Shown: piece after piece, positions 44,874 to 54,100 of the stretch
How positions within the stretch are numbered: position 1 is the first letter of the stretch
How the letters are laid out: every line of letters begins with the position of its first letter
Position numbers and translations under genes: made by a program
Notes under the pieces: generated by a model
The model's database searches: none
Told to the model about the DNA's origin: nothing
The model's input: only the letters and a program-made list of their open reading frames with translations
DNA from: Croceivirga sp.
GTDB taxonomy: Bacteria; Bacteroidota; Bacteroidia; Flavobacteriales; Flavobacteriaceae
Assembly: GCA_028284665.1 (NCBI GenBank)
Contig: JANQRG010000012.1
Coordinates: 1-55,267, forward strand
DNA length: 55,267 nt
Direction: 5' to 3'

Positions 44874-47615
44874 ATGCTTGAAAACGCTAAAAATACTATG
44901 GATAAGAAAACACTAGAACTGGAAGGGCTACAAAAGATAAAAACCGACTTTACCTATCTAATCAGCACATTTAAGGAGATGTTACAATCCCTTGGAGAAG
45001 ATAAGCTAGCGACAATGATCCCCCTAGGGGACAACCAGGTTGCTCCGGACAACGAAGGGGTTTCAGATGAAAAACTGGCTCAAGCTATCGGGATTTCTTT
45101 TGAATTGCTAAATCTCGTGGAGGAGAATGCTGCCACCCAATTCCGGCGAAAGACTGAAACCCAGCTTGGATTAGAAACCACCCGAGGGTCCTGGGGCGAA
45201 ACCTTAAAACTTTGGAAAGCTTCTGGAATTAGTGAACAAGAAATGGCAGAGCTGCTCCCAAAAATTAATGTAATGCCGGTATTAACGGCTCACCCTACAG
45301 AGGCAAAACGGCTTACGGTATTGGATATCCACAGGGAACTCTATATGCTTTTGGTGAAAAACGAAAACCCACTTTGGTCGGGATCCGAACGGGCCGCCAT
45401 TAAACAAGACATTAAAAGTCTATTGGAACGTTGGTGGCGTACAGGGGAGATCTATTTGGAAAAGCCCCGGTTATCCGATGAACGCAGCAACGTAATGCAT
45501 TATTTTGTGAATGTTTTCCCCAAAGTCCTGAATTTAACGGACCAGCGTTTACTAGATGCCTGGGAGTACATGGGCTTTGCCACTGAACTTTTGGAATGGC
45601 CCGAACAGTTTCCCAACCTAAAATTCGGGAGCTGGGTAGGCGGAGATCGCGATGGGCATCCCTATGTTACCCCGGAATTTACCGCAGAGACCTTACAACT
45701 ACATCGACAAGCAGCCTTAGCGATTTTAAAAAAGGAATTAGTTGAACTGGCCCGGAAACTAAGTTTCTCTGCCTATCTCAATAGCATTCCCGAAAAGTTC
45801 CTCAATGAGCTCCAAAAAAAGGCCAAAACTCTTGGGCCAGCAGGCCAGCAGGCCCTGGAACGAAACCCTTCAGAACCGTTGCGTCAGTTTGTCAATGTTA
45901 TGATAGCTAAACTGGACAATACCATTTCTGCTACCCCTCAAACGGAGGAGGAACACTACTACAAGTATCCTAAGGATCTGGCAGAAGAATTACGGCAATT
46001 GCGGGAACTTCTGATCCAGTTAACAGCAGGAAGTATCGCCAAAGAATACCTGTTCCCGGTAGAACGAATGCTGGGTTGTATTGGGTTTCACCTGGCAAAG
46101 CTAGATATCCGTCAGAATAGTGCTTATCACGAAAAAGCAATACACCAGATCCTGGAAAAAAGTGGTTTTGAAGATGCGGACTATGCCAATTGGGATGAGG
46201 AGAAAAGACTGGCTTTTATTAATGCCGAATTACAAAATCATCGTCCTTTTCTTGTATCGGGTGTGTCCTGCGGGCCGGAGGCGGACAATGTCCTGGGATA
46301 TTTAAGGGAGGTAAAAAAGTATGTAGCGCAATACGGTGCAGAAGGTGTTGGCTCGGTCATTGTTAGCATGACCCGAAGTCTGAGCGATTTATTACTTGTT
46401 TTTCTTTTTCTACGGGAGGTAGGATTGTTAGAGGAACATCTCCCTGTAGTACCACTTTTGGAAACCATTGATGACCTCAAAGCCGGACCGGAGATCCTAA
46501 ACGCTTTCTTGAACCACCCACTGGTCCGTGAACAACGCCAACACAAAACTTCCTTTGTACAGGAAGTTATGCTCGGATATAGTGACAGCAACAAAGATGG
46601 TGGTATCCTTACCAGTAGGTGGAATATTTACAAGGCCGAGGAAACCCTCACCCAAGTTGGGGAAGATCTCGGGGTGCCCCTTCGATTTTTCCATGGTCGC
46701 GGAGGAACCATCAGTCGGGGTGGAGGGAAAATCCACCGTTTTTTGGAGAGTATGCCTCCTGGATCTATGAGCGGTCATATCAAAATCACCGTACAAGGCG
46801 AAACTATTGCTAATCAATTCGCCAACCGTCTTAATGCCGCCTATAATTTGGAGATGTTAATTTCAGGTACGGCCCGGCAAGCGATGCTAAGTAAGGAAAC
46901 GGAGAAGAATCAAAAAATGTATGGCATCATGGATCGCTTAGTGGCAATGGCAAGAAGCGAGTATCGGTCACTGTTGGATCATCCTAATTTTATAGCGTTT
47001 TACGGGCAGGCTACTCCCATAGATGTGTTGGAGCAAAGTAAAATCGGGTCCCGCCCTGCACGTAGAACAGGACAGCGGTCGCTTAACGATCTGCGTTCTA
47101 TTCCCTGGGTTTTCAGTTGGAACCAATCCCGATTTAACCTCACGGGATGGTTTGGAACGGGTACCGCATTGGGCAAGTTTCGCGAGGAATTTCCCAAAGA
47201 TTTTGAGTTGCTAAAAACAGCGGCGCAGGATTGGCCCTTTCTGAAGTTCGGGTTTATCCAAATCGAAACTAATCTTTTGAACGCGGATAGGGACATTATG
47301 CAACGTTTTGCCGCGCTTGTAGCGGACAAGAACACAGAGGAAGAACTCATGGCCCTGATCTTAACGGATTATCAACTGTGCCTGGAACAGATTGAAAGCC
47401 TTTTAGGAAGTACTGTAGATCAACGCAGGCTTTCCCGATTGGAAAACGTTAAGCTCCGAAAAGCTGCTTTAGACATGCTACACGAAATTCAGCTTCAATC
47501 GTTAACGTCCTGGAGAACGCTTCGGGAAAACGATTCGGAAAAGGCAAATCAGCTGTTGCTAAAACTATTGTTGTTGGTAAATGTGCTGTCCGGAGGACTA
47601 AAAGGTACGGGATAA
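44874..47615 (+). CDS. ppc: Phosphoenolpyruvate carboxylase
   Basis: The product has 913 residues, full length. It fixes bicarbonate onto PEP to give oxaloacetate, an anaplerotic step in the cytosol. Catalytic marks: VLTAHPTEAKR with H140, LGYSDSNKDGG, and FHGRGGTISRGGG with the PEP/bicarbonate arginines. QGETIANQFAN is also conserved. The C-terminus is GGLKGTG where many homologues end in a MRNTG-type sequence, a small deviation near the allosteric site. It starts 21 bases after the histidine kinase gene and so may be in the same transcript. An intrinsic terminator follows. Confidence 0.97.
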   Translation: MLENAKNTMDKKTLELEGLQKIKTDFTYLISTFKEMLQSLGEDKLATMIPLGDNQVAPDNEGVSDEKLAQAIGISFELLNLVEENAATQFRRKTETQLGLETTRGSWGETLKLWKASGISEQEMAELLPKINVMPVLTAHPTEAKRLTVLDIHRELYMLLVKNENPLWSGSERAAIKQDIKSLLERWWRTGEIYLEKPRLSDERSNVMHYFVNVFPKVLNLTDQRLLDAWEYMGFATELLEWPEQFPNLKFGSWVGGDRDGHPYVTPEFTAETLQLHRQAALAILKKELVELARKLSFSAYLNSIPEKFLNELQKKAKTLGPAGQQALERNPSEPLRQFVNVMIAKLDNTISATPQTEEEHYYKYPKDLAEELRQLRELLIQLTAGSIAKEYLFPVERMLGCIGFHLAKLDIRQNSAYHEKAIHQILEKSGFEDADYANWDEEKRLAFINAELQNHRPFLVSGVSCGPEADNVLGYLREVKKYVAQYGAEGVGSVIVSMTRSLSDLLLVFLFLREVGLLEEHLPVVPLLETIDDLKAGPEILNAFLNHPLVREQRQHKTSFVQEVMLGYSDSNKDGGILTSRWNIYKAEETLTQVGEDLGVPLRFFHGRGGTISRGGGKIHRFLESMPPGSMSGHIKITVQGETIANQFANRLNAAYNLEMLISGTARQAMLSKETEKNQKMYGIMDRLVAMARSEYRSLLDHPNFIAFYGQATPIDVLEQSKIGSRPARRTGQRSLNDLRSIPWVFSWNQSRFNLTGWFGTGTALGKFREEFPKDFELLKTAAQDWPFLKFGFIQIETNLLNADRDIMQRFAALVADKNTEEELMALILTDYQLCLEQIESLLGSTVDQRRLSRLENVKLRKAALDMLHEIQLQSLTSWRTLRENDSEKANQLLLKLLLLVNVLSGGLKGTG

Positions 47616-47619
47616 GTAC

Positions 47620-47639
47620 AGCCTGTTTTTAGGCTTTTC
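47620..47639 (+). terminator. Intrinsic terminator after ppc
   Basis: AGCCT (47620-47624), a loop of six and AGGCT (47631-47635) are followed by TTTT. The stem is short but G/C-containing and directly follows the stop codon. A related AAAAACAGCCTG lies about 70 bases downstream. Confidence 0.55.
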
Positions 47640-47986
47640 TCTTTCTCGCATAGGTCCGATAAGCGGTTTTTTAGCTTCATCCATAAGACCTTAAAAACAG
47701 CCTGCGCGTTATATTGCAGATTTGTGTTTGCTATGGATTCTTCCAGAGGCAAACGCGCACAATTCTTTTACTTTTGCGTAAAGCTGTTCGGCCTTTTTTG
47801 GTTTCGCGCAAAATGGTCAATCAATTTTCCGCTAATTCATTTTGCAGAAGTTGCATCTTAGGCGATATAACGGTAAATTGAACCTCCCCTTACATTTCTA
47901 ATTGAAAATCAGCGGGATGCAACGAAGGTTTTGGCGCTTAACGTACTGAAATACCCTTTAAACCGTTTGTTAATTTCGTTTTGCGT

Positions 47987-47994
47987 ATTGCAAT
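47987..47994. promoter_or_regulatory. Upstream ATTGCAAT site, possible ArsR operator
   Basis: This 8-bp palindrome is the same as the core of the site right before the arsR-type gene, 58 bases further down. Paired sites would allow looping or two dimers. Confidence 0.35.
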
Positions 47995-48043
47995 CACACA
48001 TTTTATGAAAACAGTACTATAAAGAATCGGATATTAATTGTAA

Positions 48044-48053
48044 TATTGCAATA
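48044..48053. promoter_or_regulatory. TATTGCAATA palindrome, probable ArsR operator 1
   Basis: A perfect 10-bp palindrome that ends 11 bases before the arsR-type ATG. Autoregulation by binding next to the gene's own start is usual in the ArsR family; the assignment rests on position and on the related site before the next gene. Confidence 0.5.
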
Positions 48054-48064
48054 AAATAATATAT

Positions 48065-48397
48065 ATGGGATTGGCTAAGACAGAAATATTCACAGACCAA
48101 CAAAACCAGATCGCCATTTTTGCAAAGGCTTTTGGGCATCCGGCACGAGTTGCTATACTGCAGCAACTGTTCGAGATGGAAAGTTGTTATTGTGGAAGCC
48201 TGGTCGATGAAATTGGCCTGGCACAACCTACCATATCTCAACATTTAAAAGAGTTGAGAAACCTGGGCTTAGTAAAGGGAAATGTAGAGGGAACCAGCGT
48301 CTGTTATTGTATTGACAAAGATAATTGGACAGCCATGAAGGAAGTTATGGGGGACTTTTTGGATCAGGATCTTCCCACCAACGAAGAGTGTTGTTAA
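48065..48397 (+). CDS. arsR: ArsR-family metal(loid)-responsive repressor
   Basis: The product has 110 residues. The winged helix is clear: FGHPARVAILQQL, then LVDEIGLAQPTISQHLKELRNLGLVKG. Three cysteine pairs are visible, C41/C43 just before the recognition helices, C80/C82 in the wing and C109/C110 at the end; any could bind arsenite or another thiophilic metal. Downstream genes of the same type as flavobacterial arsenic loci support arsenic. Candidate operators TATTGC(A/G)ATA lie just before this gene and the next. Confidence 0.88.
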   Translation: MGLAKTEIFTDQQNQIAIFAKAFGHPARVAILQQLFEMESCYCGSLVDEIGLAQPTISQHLKELRNLGLVKGNVEGTSVCYCIDKDNWTAMKEVMGDFLDQDLPTNEECC

Positions 48398-48421
48398 AAA
48401 ATTTGCATTAATTCATCGTTT

Positions 48422-48431
48422 TATTGCGATA
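48422..48431. promoter_or_regulatory. TATTGCGATA, probable ArsR operator 2
   Basis: One base from TATTGCAATA. It ends 12 bases before the start codon of the next gene, nearly the same spacing as operator 1 has to arsR. The repeat of both sequence and spacing argues for a functional site. Confidence 0.5.
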
Positions 48432-48443
48432 AACAAATATAAT

Positions 48444-49070
48444 ATGAAAACAATCCTAATTACCACGGTAGTAACTGCCTTAACCCTATTTCAAAATAGG
48501 ATACAAGCGCAAACGCTGAGAACTAAAATCGTGAAATCGATTACACAAATTGAAGAAACTTTCACCACAATTCCGGATGATCGAAAAGTGGTGCTTGATC
48601 AGCTGGCCACTAGAATTCATAGGGGCAACAAGAATGATCAACATCTCAATATTGTTTTTATTGACAAGAACAATACAAACAAGAGTCAACTTGCTGCCAT
48701 ATGGTTACGGACAGGCTTTCTACACTATGGCGTCAAAAAAACCAATGTTCTGTCCGCCGGCACTGAAATAATTCAAGAACCCTTTCCCGCCCTTGTCTCC
48801 TTAGAAAAATATGGTTTTAGAGTTAGCGGTGATGAACGTCACTCCTATACTGTAAAGTCCGGTTCCGAAAAATGGATGGTACGCTACAACACCCTTGCTT
48901 CACTCAACCTGAATAATGCCCCTACGATAAACATATACGTTGAGCCTGGAATTGTCCCGGAAAACAGCCCTGGACAGATTGAAGTTTTATTATCTTCCCC
49001 TGAGCGTATCGCATCAGAAATGCTTTACGTTTCCTGGAGGACAAAGCACTTAGTTCAGCAAATACAATAG
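48444..49070 (+). CDS. Exported LMW-phosphatase/arsenate-reductase homologue without catalytic cysteine
   Basis: The product has 208 residues with a signal peptide (to about residue 22, QAQ). The body follows the flavobacterial arsenate-reductase-like protein tyrosine phosphatases: a helical start, the strand NIVFI, the phosphate loop, then SQLAAIWLRTGFLHYG and LSAGTEI, and a final ASEMLYVSW helix. The phosphate loop, normally CTHNSRRS in these proteins as I remember them, reads DKNNTNKS here (D74-S81). Catalytic Cys and Arg are both lost, and the later TCS-type cysteine is missing too. The whole protein contains no cysteine. It cannot act by the normal mechanism. It may be a periplasmic binding or decoy protein. 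Confidence 0.75.
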   Translation: MKTILITTVVTALTLFQNRIQAQTLRTKIVKSITQIEETFTTIPDDRKVVLDQLATRIHRGNKNDQHLNIVFIDKNNTNKSQLAAIWLRTGFLHYGVKKTNVLSAGTEIIQEPFPALVSLEKYGFRVSGDERHSYTVKSGSEKWMVRYNTLASLNLNNAPTINIYVEPGIVPENSPGQIEVLLSSPERIASEMLYVSWRTKHLVQQIQ

Positions 49071-49550
49071 ATGAATATGAAGTTATCAGAAATCAAACAA
49101 AAGCTGTCAACCCTGGACAGGATAGGTTTTAAACTGCCCAATGGCGAGATGGTCCAAAGCCATTTTCACGTTACGGAGGTAGGCAAAATAACCAAGTCTT
49201 TTATAGATTGTGGCGGAACAATAAGAAACGAGGAAGTGATCAGTTTCCAGTTATGGGAAGCGAATGATTATGATCACAGGCTGCATCCTGAAAAACTGGT
49301 GCATATCATCGAACTTTCGGAAAAGCTTCTAGGGTTACCCGATGCTGAAATTGAAGTGGAGTACCAGGGGGGTACCATTGGGAAATACGGCCTCGATTTC
49401 GATGGACATCATTTTCTCCTTACCCAAAAATTAACAGACTGTTTGGCGAAGGATAAATGCGGTATTCCTCAGGAGAAGCCCAAGGTAAAACTGTCTCAGC
49501 TTGTTATGACAAAAACCAATGGCTGTGAACCCGGTTCAGGTTGCTGCTAA
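49071..49550 (+). CDS. DUF6428 family protein
   Basis: The product has 159 residues, cytosolic. I recognise it as the DUF6428 protein that commonly follows arsR in flavobacterial arsenic loci. Marks are HFHVTEVGKITKSFIDCGG, SFQLWEANDYDHRLHPEKL, and the cysteine-rich tail NGCEPGSGCC, which could bind arsenite or a metal. It starts directly after the stop codon of the phosphatase-like gene; the ATG two codons on is an alternative start. Function is not established. Confidence 0.82.
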   Translation: MNMKLSEIKQKLSTLDRIGFKLPNGEMVQSHFHVTEVGKITKSFIDCGGTIRNEEVISFQLWEANDYDHRLHPEKLVHIIELSEKLLGLPDAEIEVEYQGGTIGKYGLDFDGHHFLLTQKLTDCLAKDKCGIPQEKPKVKLSQLVMTKTNGCEPGSGCC

Positions 49551-49707
49551 ACCACCAATGACCAACAAGGGAAGCAACATTTTTCATTGTAATGGCTCTA
49601 ATAATAGGAAATTACAATCCGCTGTGCATGTGTATTACTGCTCCCCTTTTGTGAGGTATTGCAAGCATCCCCGCATGGAAAATAATCACCATTAAAAACC
49701 AAATACC

Positions 49708-50481
49708 ATGAAAATTGCACTATTCTCCGATATTCATGCCAATCTACCCGCCTTGGAAGCTTTTTTTGAAGATTTGGAAAAACACCAACCAGATGCCACC
49801 TATTGTCTTGGGGATTTGGTTGGGTATAACATTTGGCCTAACGAAGTAATTAACGTTATCCGTGAACGTCAAATCCCCACAATTGCGGGTAACTACGATT
49901 TTGGTATTGGAAGAAGAAGTGATGACTGCGGATGTGCCTACAAAAGTGATGAAGAAAAGGCCAATGGGGCCGTTTCCATTTCTTTCACGAACCAAATTGT
50001 CAATGATGAGGAAAGAAGCTATTTAAGAACATTGCCCGCACATCTTAATTTGGAATTTCAATTAAACGAAGAAAAAATAAATATGCTCTTGGTACACGGC
50101 AGTCCCAGACGTATAAACGAGTATCTTTTTGAAGACAGGGCCGACAAGAGCATGCTGCGAATCATGAGAGATGCCAATGCTGATATAATGTGTTTTGGAC
50201 ACACGCACAAGCCCTACCATAAAACATTGCTTGATTATGATGACGGGCATTCCATTTATCGCAATGCTATCAACATAGGTTCCGTTGGCAAACCAAAGGA
50301 TGGCGACAAAAGAGGATGCTATGTGATTATCAACATTGATGAGAATTTTACCCGAACGAAAAAAGATACTTTTACTGTCGATTTCATTCGTTTTGAATAT
50401 GACGTGGAAAAGGCAGCCAAAGCTGTTGAAGATAGCATATTGCCAAATGCCTATGCAGCCGCTTTGAGGATAGCCCGGTAG
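49708..50481 (+). CDS. Metallophosphoesterase family protein
   Basis: The product has 257 residues. The five metal-binding motifs of calcineurin-like phosphoesterases are present: SDIH (D8, H10), GDLVGY (D36), GNYD (N62), VHGSPRR and CFGHTHKPY. The third motif has Tyr in place of the usual His (GNHD), followed by DDCGCAYKSDEEKANG, a pattern I know from a YfcE-like subgroup. It would hydrolyse phosphodiesters or phosphomonoesters in the cytosol. It lies 157 bases after DUF6428 in the same direction, and homologues seem frequent in such arsenic loci, so a linked role is possible. The 3' end runs into a degenerate alpha/beta-hydrolase fragment. Confidence 0.88.
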   Translation: MKIALFSDIHANLPALEAFFEDLEKHQPDATYCLGDLVGYNIWPNEVINVIRERQIPTIAGNYDFGIGRRSDDCGCAYKSDEEKANGAVSISFTNQIVNDEERSYLRTLPAHLNLEFQLNEEKINMLLVHGSPRRINEYLFEDRADKSMLRIMRDANADIMCFGHTHKPYHKTLLDYDDGHSIYRNAINIGSVGKPKDGDKRGCYVIINIDENFTRTKKDTFTVDFIRFEYDVEKAAKAVEDSILPNAYAAALRIAR

Positions 50482-50657
50482 AACAAACCGAGGAAATACT
50501 AAAGGATTTTGTAAACAGTATTCATTTAAAAGTAATCAACGCAGGGCATTAAAGCACGCTTCCTAACGAGGAAGTACAAAATACCATTTTAACATATATA
50601 GAAGAACTTAAGTTAACCCAGAAAATCATTACGCTACCAAAACCAACATTTTACTAG
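50466..50657 (+). pseudogene. Degenerate C-terminal fragment, possibly of an alpha/beta hydrolase
   Basis: Read in the frame starting at 50466, this stretch encodes SPVEQTEEILKDF, then LKVINAGH, an in-frame TAA (50550-50552), then STLPNEEVQNTILTYIEEL and ITLPKPTF before a stop at 50655. The order TPVEQ-like turn, strand, NAGH with a catalytic-type histidine and a closing helix is that of the last 60 residues of an alpha/beta hydrolase. No start or upstream part exists; it begins inside the end of the metallophosphoesterase gene. It looks like the leftover of a deletion. Confidence 0.4.
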
Positions 50658-51187
50658 TTTGAAACTGGTGATCTTTAAGAAGGCTTGGAGCCCTTTCAGA
50701 CCCACAGGATCACCTTGCATATCCGGTAATCTGGGATTAAAGCATACCATAGCGCATCTTTAGTCAAAATATCCAAGGCCCCGGCTATAGTAATTGCATC
50801 AAACTTTTTCAAAAAAGAGATATTCGGATACTTCATTTTCGTGATTTAGGGGGTGTATTTAGAAATAATTTGAGCACTCAAAACTAATCCGATCCCTATC
50901 CAATTAAAATAAGATCCATCCGTACTGGCATTCCTAAAACGATACCGAAGTACAACGTCAATTATAAATTATCAAAAGGAAGACGAAAAGAAAACACACC
51001 ACTTTTATGTGAAGATTCGCATCTTTTGGATTCAGGAACTATTCCTGATAAATATCATAAAGTGAACACCTTACTTTCTATAATTTTAATTAATATCCAT
51101 ACGTCTTCTTTCTATTACCTGTCGGTGATGAGAAATTTTTAGCATGCATGTAAAGCAAAGCAAACCTATCACAAATAGCGCATCATT
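50658..51187. other. Intergenic region before the PFOR gene
   Basis: About 530 bases without a secure gene. A 46-codon frame on the minus strand (50696-50836, start MKYPNISFLKKFDAITIAG) is the only coding-like stretch; I cannot assign it and it could be a fragment. The rest is AT-rich. The promoter of the PFOR gene should be in the last 200 bases, but I see no good match. Confidence 0.4.
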
Positions 51188-54100
51188 ATGAGCCAGACAT
51201 TATTGCAGAAAATAGTCCCCCAAAAAAAGTCAACAACTTCTAAAGGCACCAAGTCGTCTAAATACAAATATCCGGGTAAGCCCGTAGCTATGGATGGAAA
51301 CTCGGCAGCAATTATGTGCGAACGGGAATCTACTGATGCCGCCGGAGCCTATCCCATCACACCGTCCACTCAGATGGGGGAGTTTTGGGCAGATGCCGCT
51401 GCTAAAGGGCATTTGAATATTTCGGATAAGCCTTTGATATTCGTAGAACCGGAAGGCGAACATGCGGCCGCAGCGGTAACAGCGGGTTTGTCCATGACCG
51501 GTTTGCGCGCCTCCAACTTTTCATCCGGTCAGGGTATTGCTTATATGCATGAGTCGCTCTATGCCGCTGTGGGAAAACGTCTTACCTATGTTTTGAATAT
51601 CGGTGCACGGGCTATGACCAAATCTACTTTAAACGTACATGCCGGGCACGATGACTACCACGCTGTGGATGATACGGGCTTTTTCCAAATGTTTGCAAAA
51701 AAAGCACAACATGTCGCCGACCTTAATATCATTGCCCACCGTATTGCGGAATTGGCACTTACCCCGGGTATTATTGCCCAGGATGGTTTTTTAACCACGC
51801 ACCTGATCGAATCCTTTCTTTTACCAGAGCGTGAACTGATCAAAGAATATTTGGGGCGACCTGATGATATCATCAAAACACCTACACCTGCGCAGCGTAT
51901 TATTTATGGTGAAACACGTCGTCGTATCCCGGAACTATGGGATGTGGACAATCCCGTAATGGCTGGGATTGTTCAAAACCAGGATTCGTATATGCAGAGT
52001 GTGGCGGCACAACGTCCGTTTTTCTTTGATCACATCAAGGAATTGACGGATCAGGCATTTGAAGAATACTACCAACTCACGGGGAGACGCTATCAGCGAG
52101 TGATGACCTATCGGGCAGAGGATGCCGACTACCTCATTTTAGGTCAGGGAAGTTTGGTTCCCAGTGCGGAAGTTGTGGTGGACTACCTTAGAGAAACACG
52201 AGGAATAAAAGTAGGTGTGGTCGATCTGGTTATGTTCCGGCCCTTCCCGGCAGATCTGCTTGGAGAAATATTGAAAGGCAAGAAAGCCGTGACCATATTA
52301 GAACGACTGGATCAACCTCTGGCCGTTGATTCTCCAATCACACGTGAAGTCCGTTCTGTCCTGAACAAGTGTGTCGAAAATGGAGTGCATAAAAAACAGC
52401 ATCCGTATCCCGAATTGGCAACCTATTCCGTAACCGATATGCCTGCAATTTATTCGGGTTCCTTCGGTATGGGAAGCCGGGACTTGCAGCCGGAAGGCAT
52501 TATAGGCGCTATAGAAAATATGTTACCGGACGGAAAACACAAAAAGAACTTTTACCTGTCCATTGATTTTATTCGGGAAATCCCGCATTCGCCAAAACAA
52601 AAGGCCTATCAGGAAACCATCGTAGAATCCTATCCGCGTGTTAAGGAGTTGTCCGTTCGAGGTTCGGAAAACCCAAACCTCATGCCAAAGGATGCGGTTA
52701 CCGTACGCTTTCACTCCATTGGTGGCTGGGGGGCCATAACCACAGGAAAGAACCTGGCGATGACCTTGTATGAGCTGTTGGGCTATGACATCAAGGCGAA
52801 CCCAAAATATGGTTCGGAGAAAAAGGGACAACCCACCACCTATTATCTAGCGGCCGCTTCTGAGCCCATTCGGATCAACTGTGAATACTTCTATGTCGAT
52901 GTGGTACTATCCCCTGACCCTAATGTCTTTAAACATACCAACGCACTGGCCGGACTGAAAAAAGGAGGGAGTTTCATCATTCAAAGCGATAAAAAAACGC
53001 CGGATGAGGTATGGGCTGATATTCCTGAGCGCTATCAAAAGATAATTATCGATAAGAATATCCATGTGTTTTATATCGATGGATTTAAAATTGCCCGGGA
53101 AGAAGCTACAGATCCCGAATTGCAATTACGTATGCAGGGAATTGCTTTCCAGGGAGCATTTTTCGCGGCTTCTCCGCTAATGGAAAAATCAGGGCTGTCC
53201 GAAGAAAAACTGTTAACGGCCATTGAAGGCCAGTTACAACAAAAATTTGGCTCAAAGGGGCAACGTGTCGTCGATGACAATATGCGTGTGGTAAAACGTG
53301 GCTTTGATGAAGTACATGAAATAACGAATAAGGTATTGGGTGCCGGAGACAAGACCCAAAACAATGGACAGGCGAGCTTACCCCTACCCAGAATGATGAA
53401 GGAAATCCCACAAAGTGCTTCACAATTAAGTGATATTCATCGCTTTTGGGAACAAACGGGTAATTTCTATTTAAGAGGGATGGGAAATGATAACCTTACC
53501 GATCCCTTCATAGGCCTGAGTGTTATGCCGGCCGTTTCATCAGTATTCCGTGATATGACAGGCATACGCTTTGAACACCCACAATGGGTCCCAAACAACT
53601 GTACCGCATGTGGTGATTGTTATACCATCTGTCCGGATACCGCTATACCCGGATTGGTAAGCGAAGTATCTGACGTCTTCGATACGATAGTAAAACGCGT
53701 GAAGCAACGTCATGGAAAGCTCGAACACTTACCCAAAGCCGTCCGCAAAATGGAAGGCCATGTCCGAAAACTATTTTCCGCTTCAAAAAATGGAGCAACG
53801 GTCAATGATCATATGCAACATGCCATTGATATGACTATTGACAGTGCTGAGGATAGCGCAGCATTGGCTAAGGAGTTTGATTGGTTCAAAGAAGAATTGG
53901 GTGAGTTTAACTTCGCCCTGACCCGGCCCTATTTTGATCTACATGAGAAAAAACAAGAAAATAGTGGCGGTTTATTCAGTATCACTATTAATCCAAATAC
54001 CTGCAAAGGATGTATGGAGTGTGTAGCCGTTTGCGATGATGAGGCACTGATTACGATACCGCAGACCGAAGGGTCTATCGCCAAACTCAACAAAGAATGG

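Larger units (their letters stand above)
47640..48064. other. Intergenic region upstream of the arsR-type gene
   Basis: About 425 bases without a convincing gene; the short frames inside have no recognisable content. The right end holds the control region of the ars-like locus with two ATTGCAAT sites (47987-47994 and 48045-48052). The remainder is T-rich and shows nothing I can name. Confidence 0.5.

Noticed and set aside
47549-47752. Minus-strand frame at the end of ppc
   Set aside because: It overlaps the ppc end and its terminator, is asparagine/serine-rich and has no recognisable domain.
50696-50836. Minus-strand 46-codon small protein
   Set aside because: No family recognised, no ribosome-binding context or conservation evidence; kept only as a remark in the intergenic entry.
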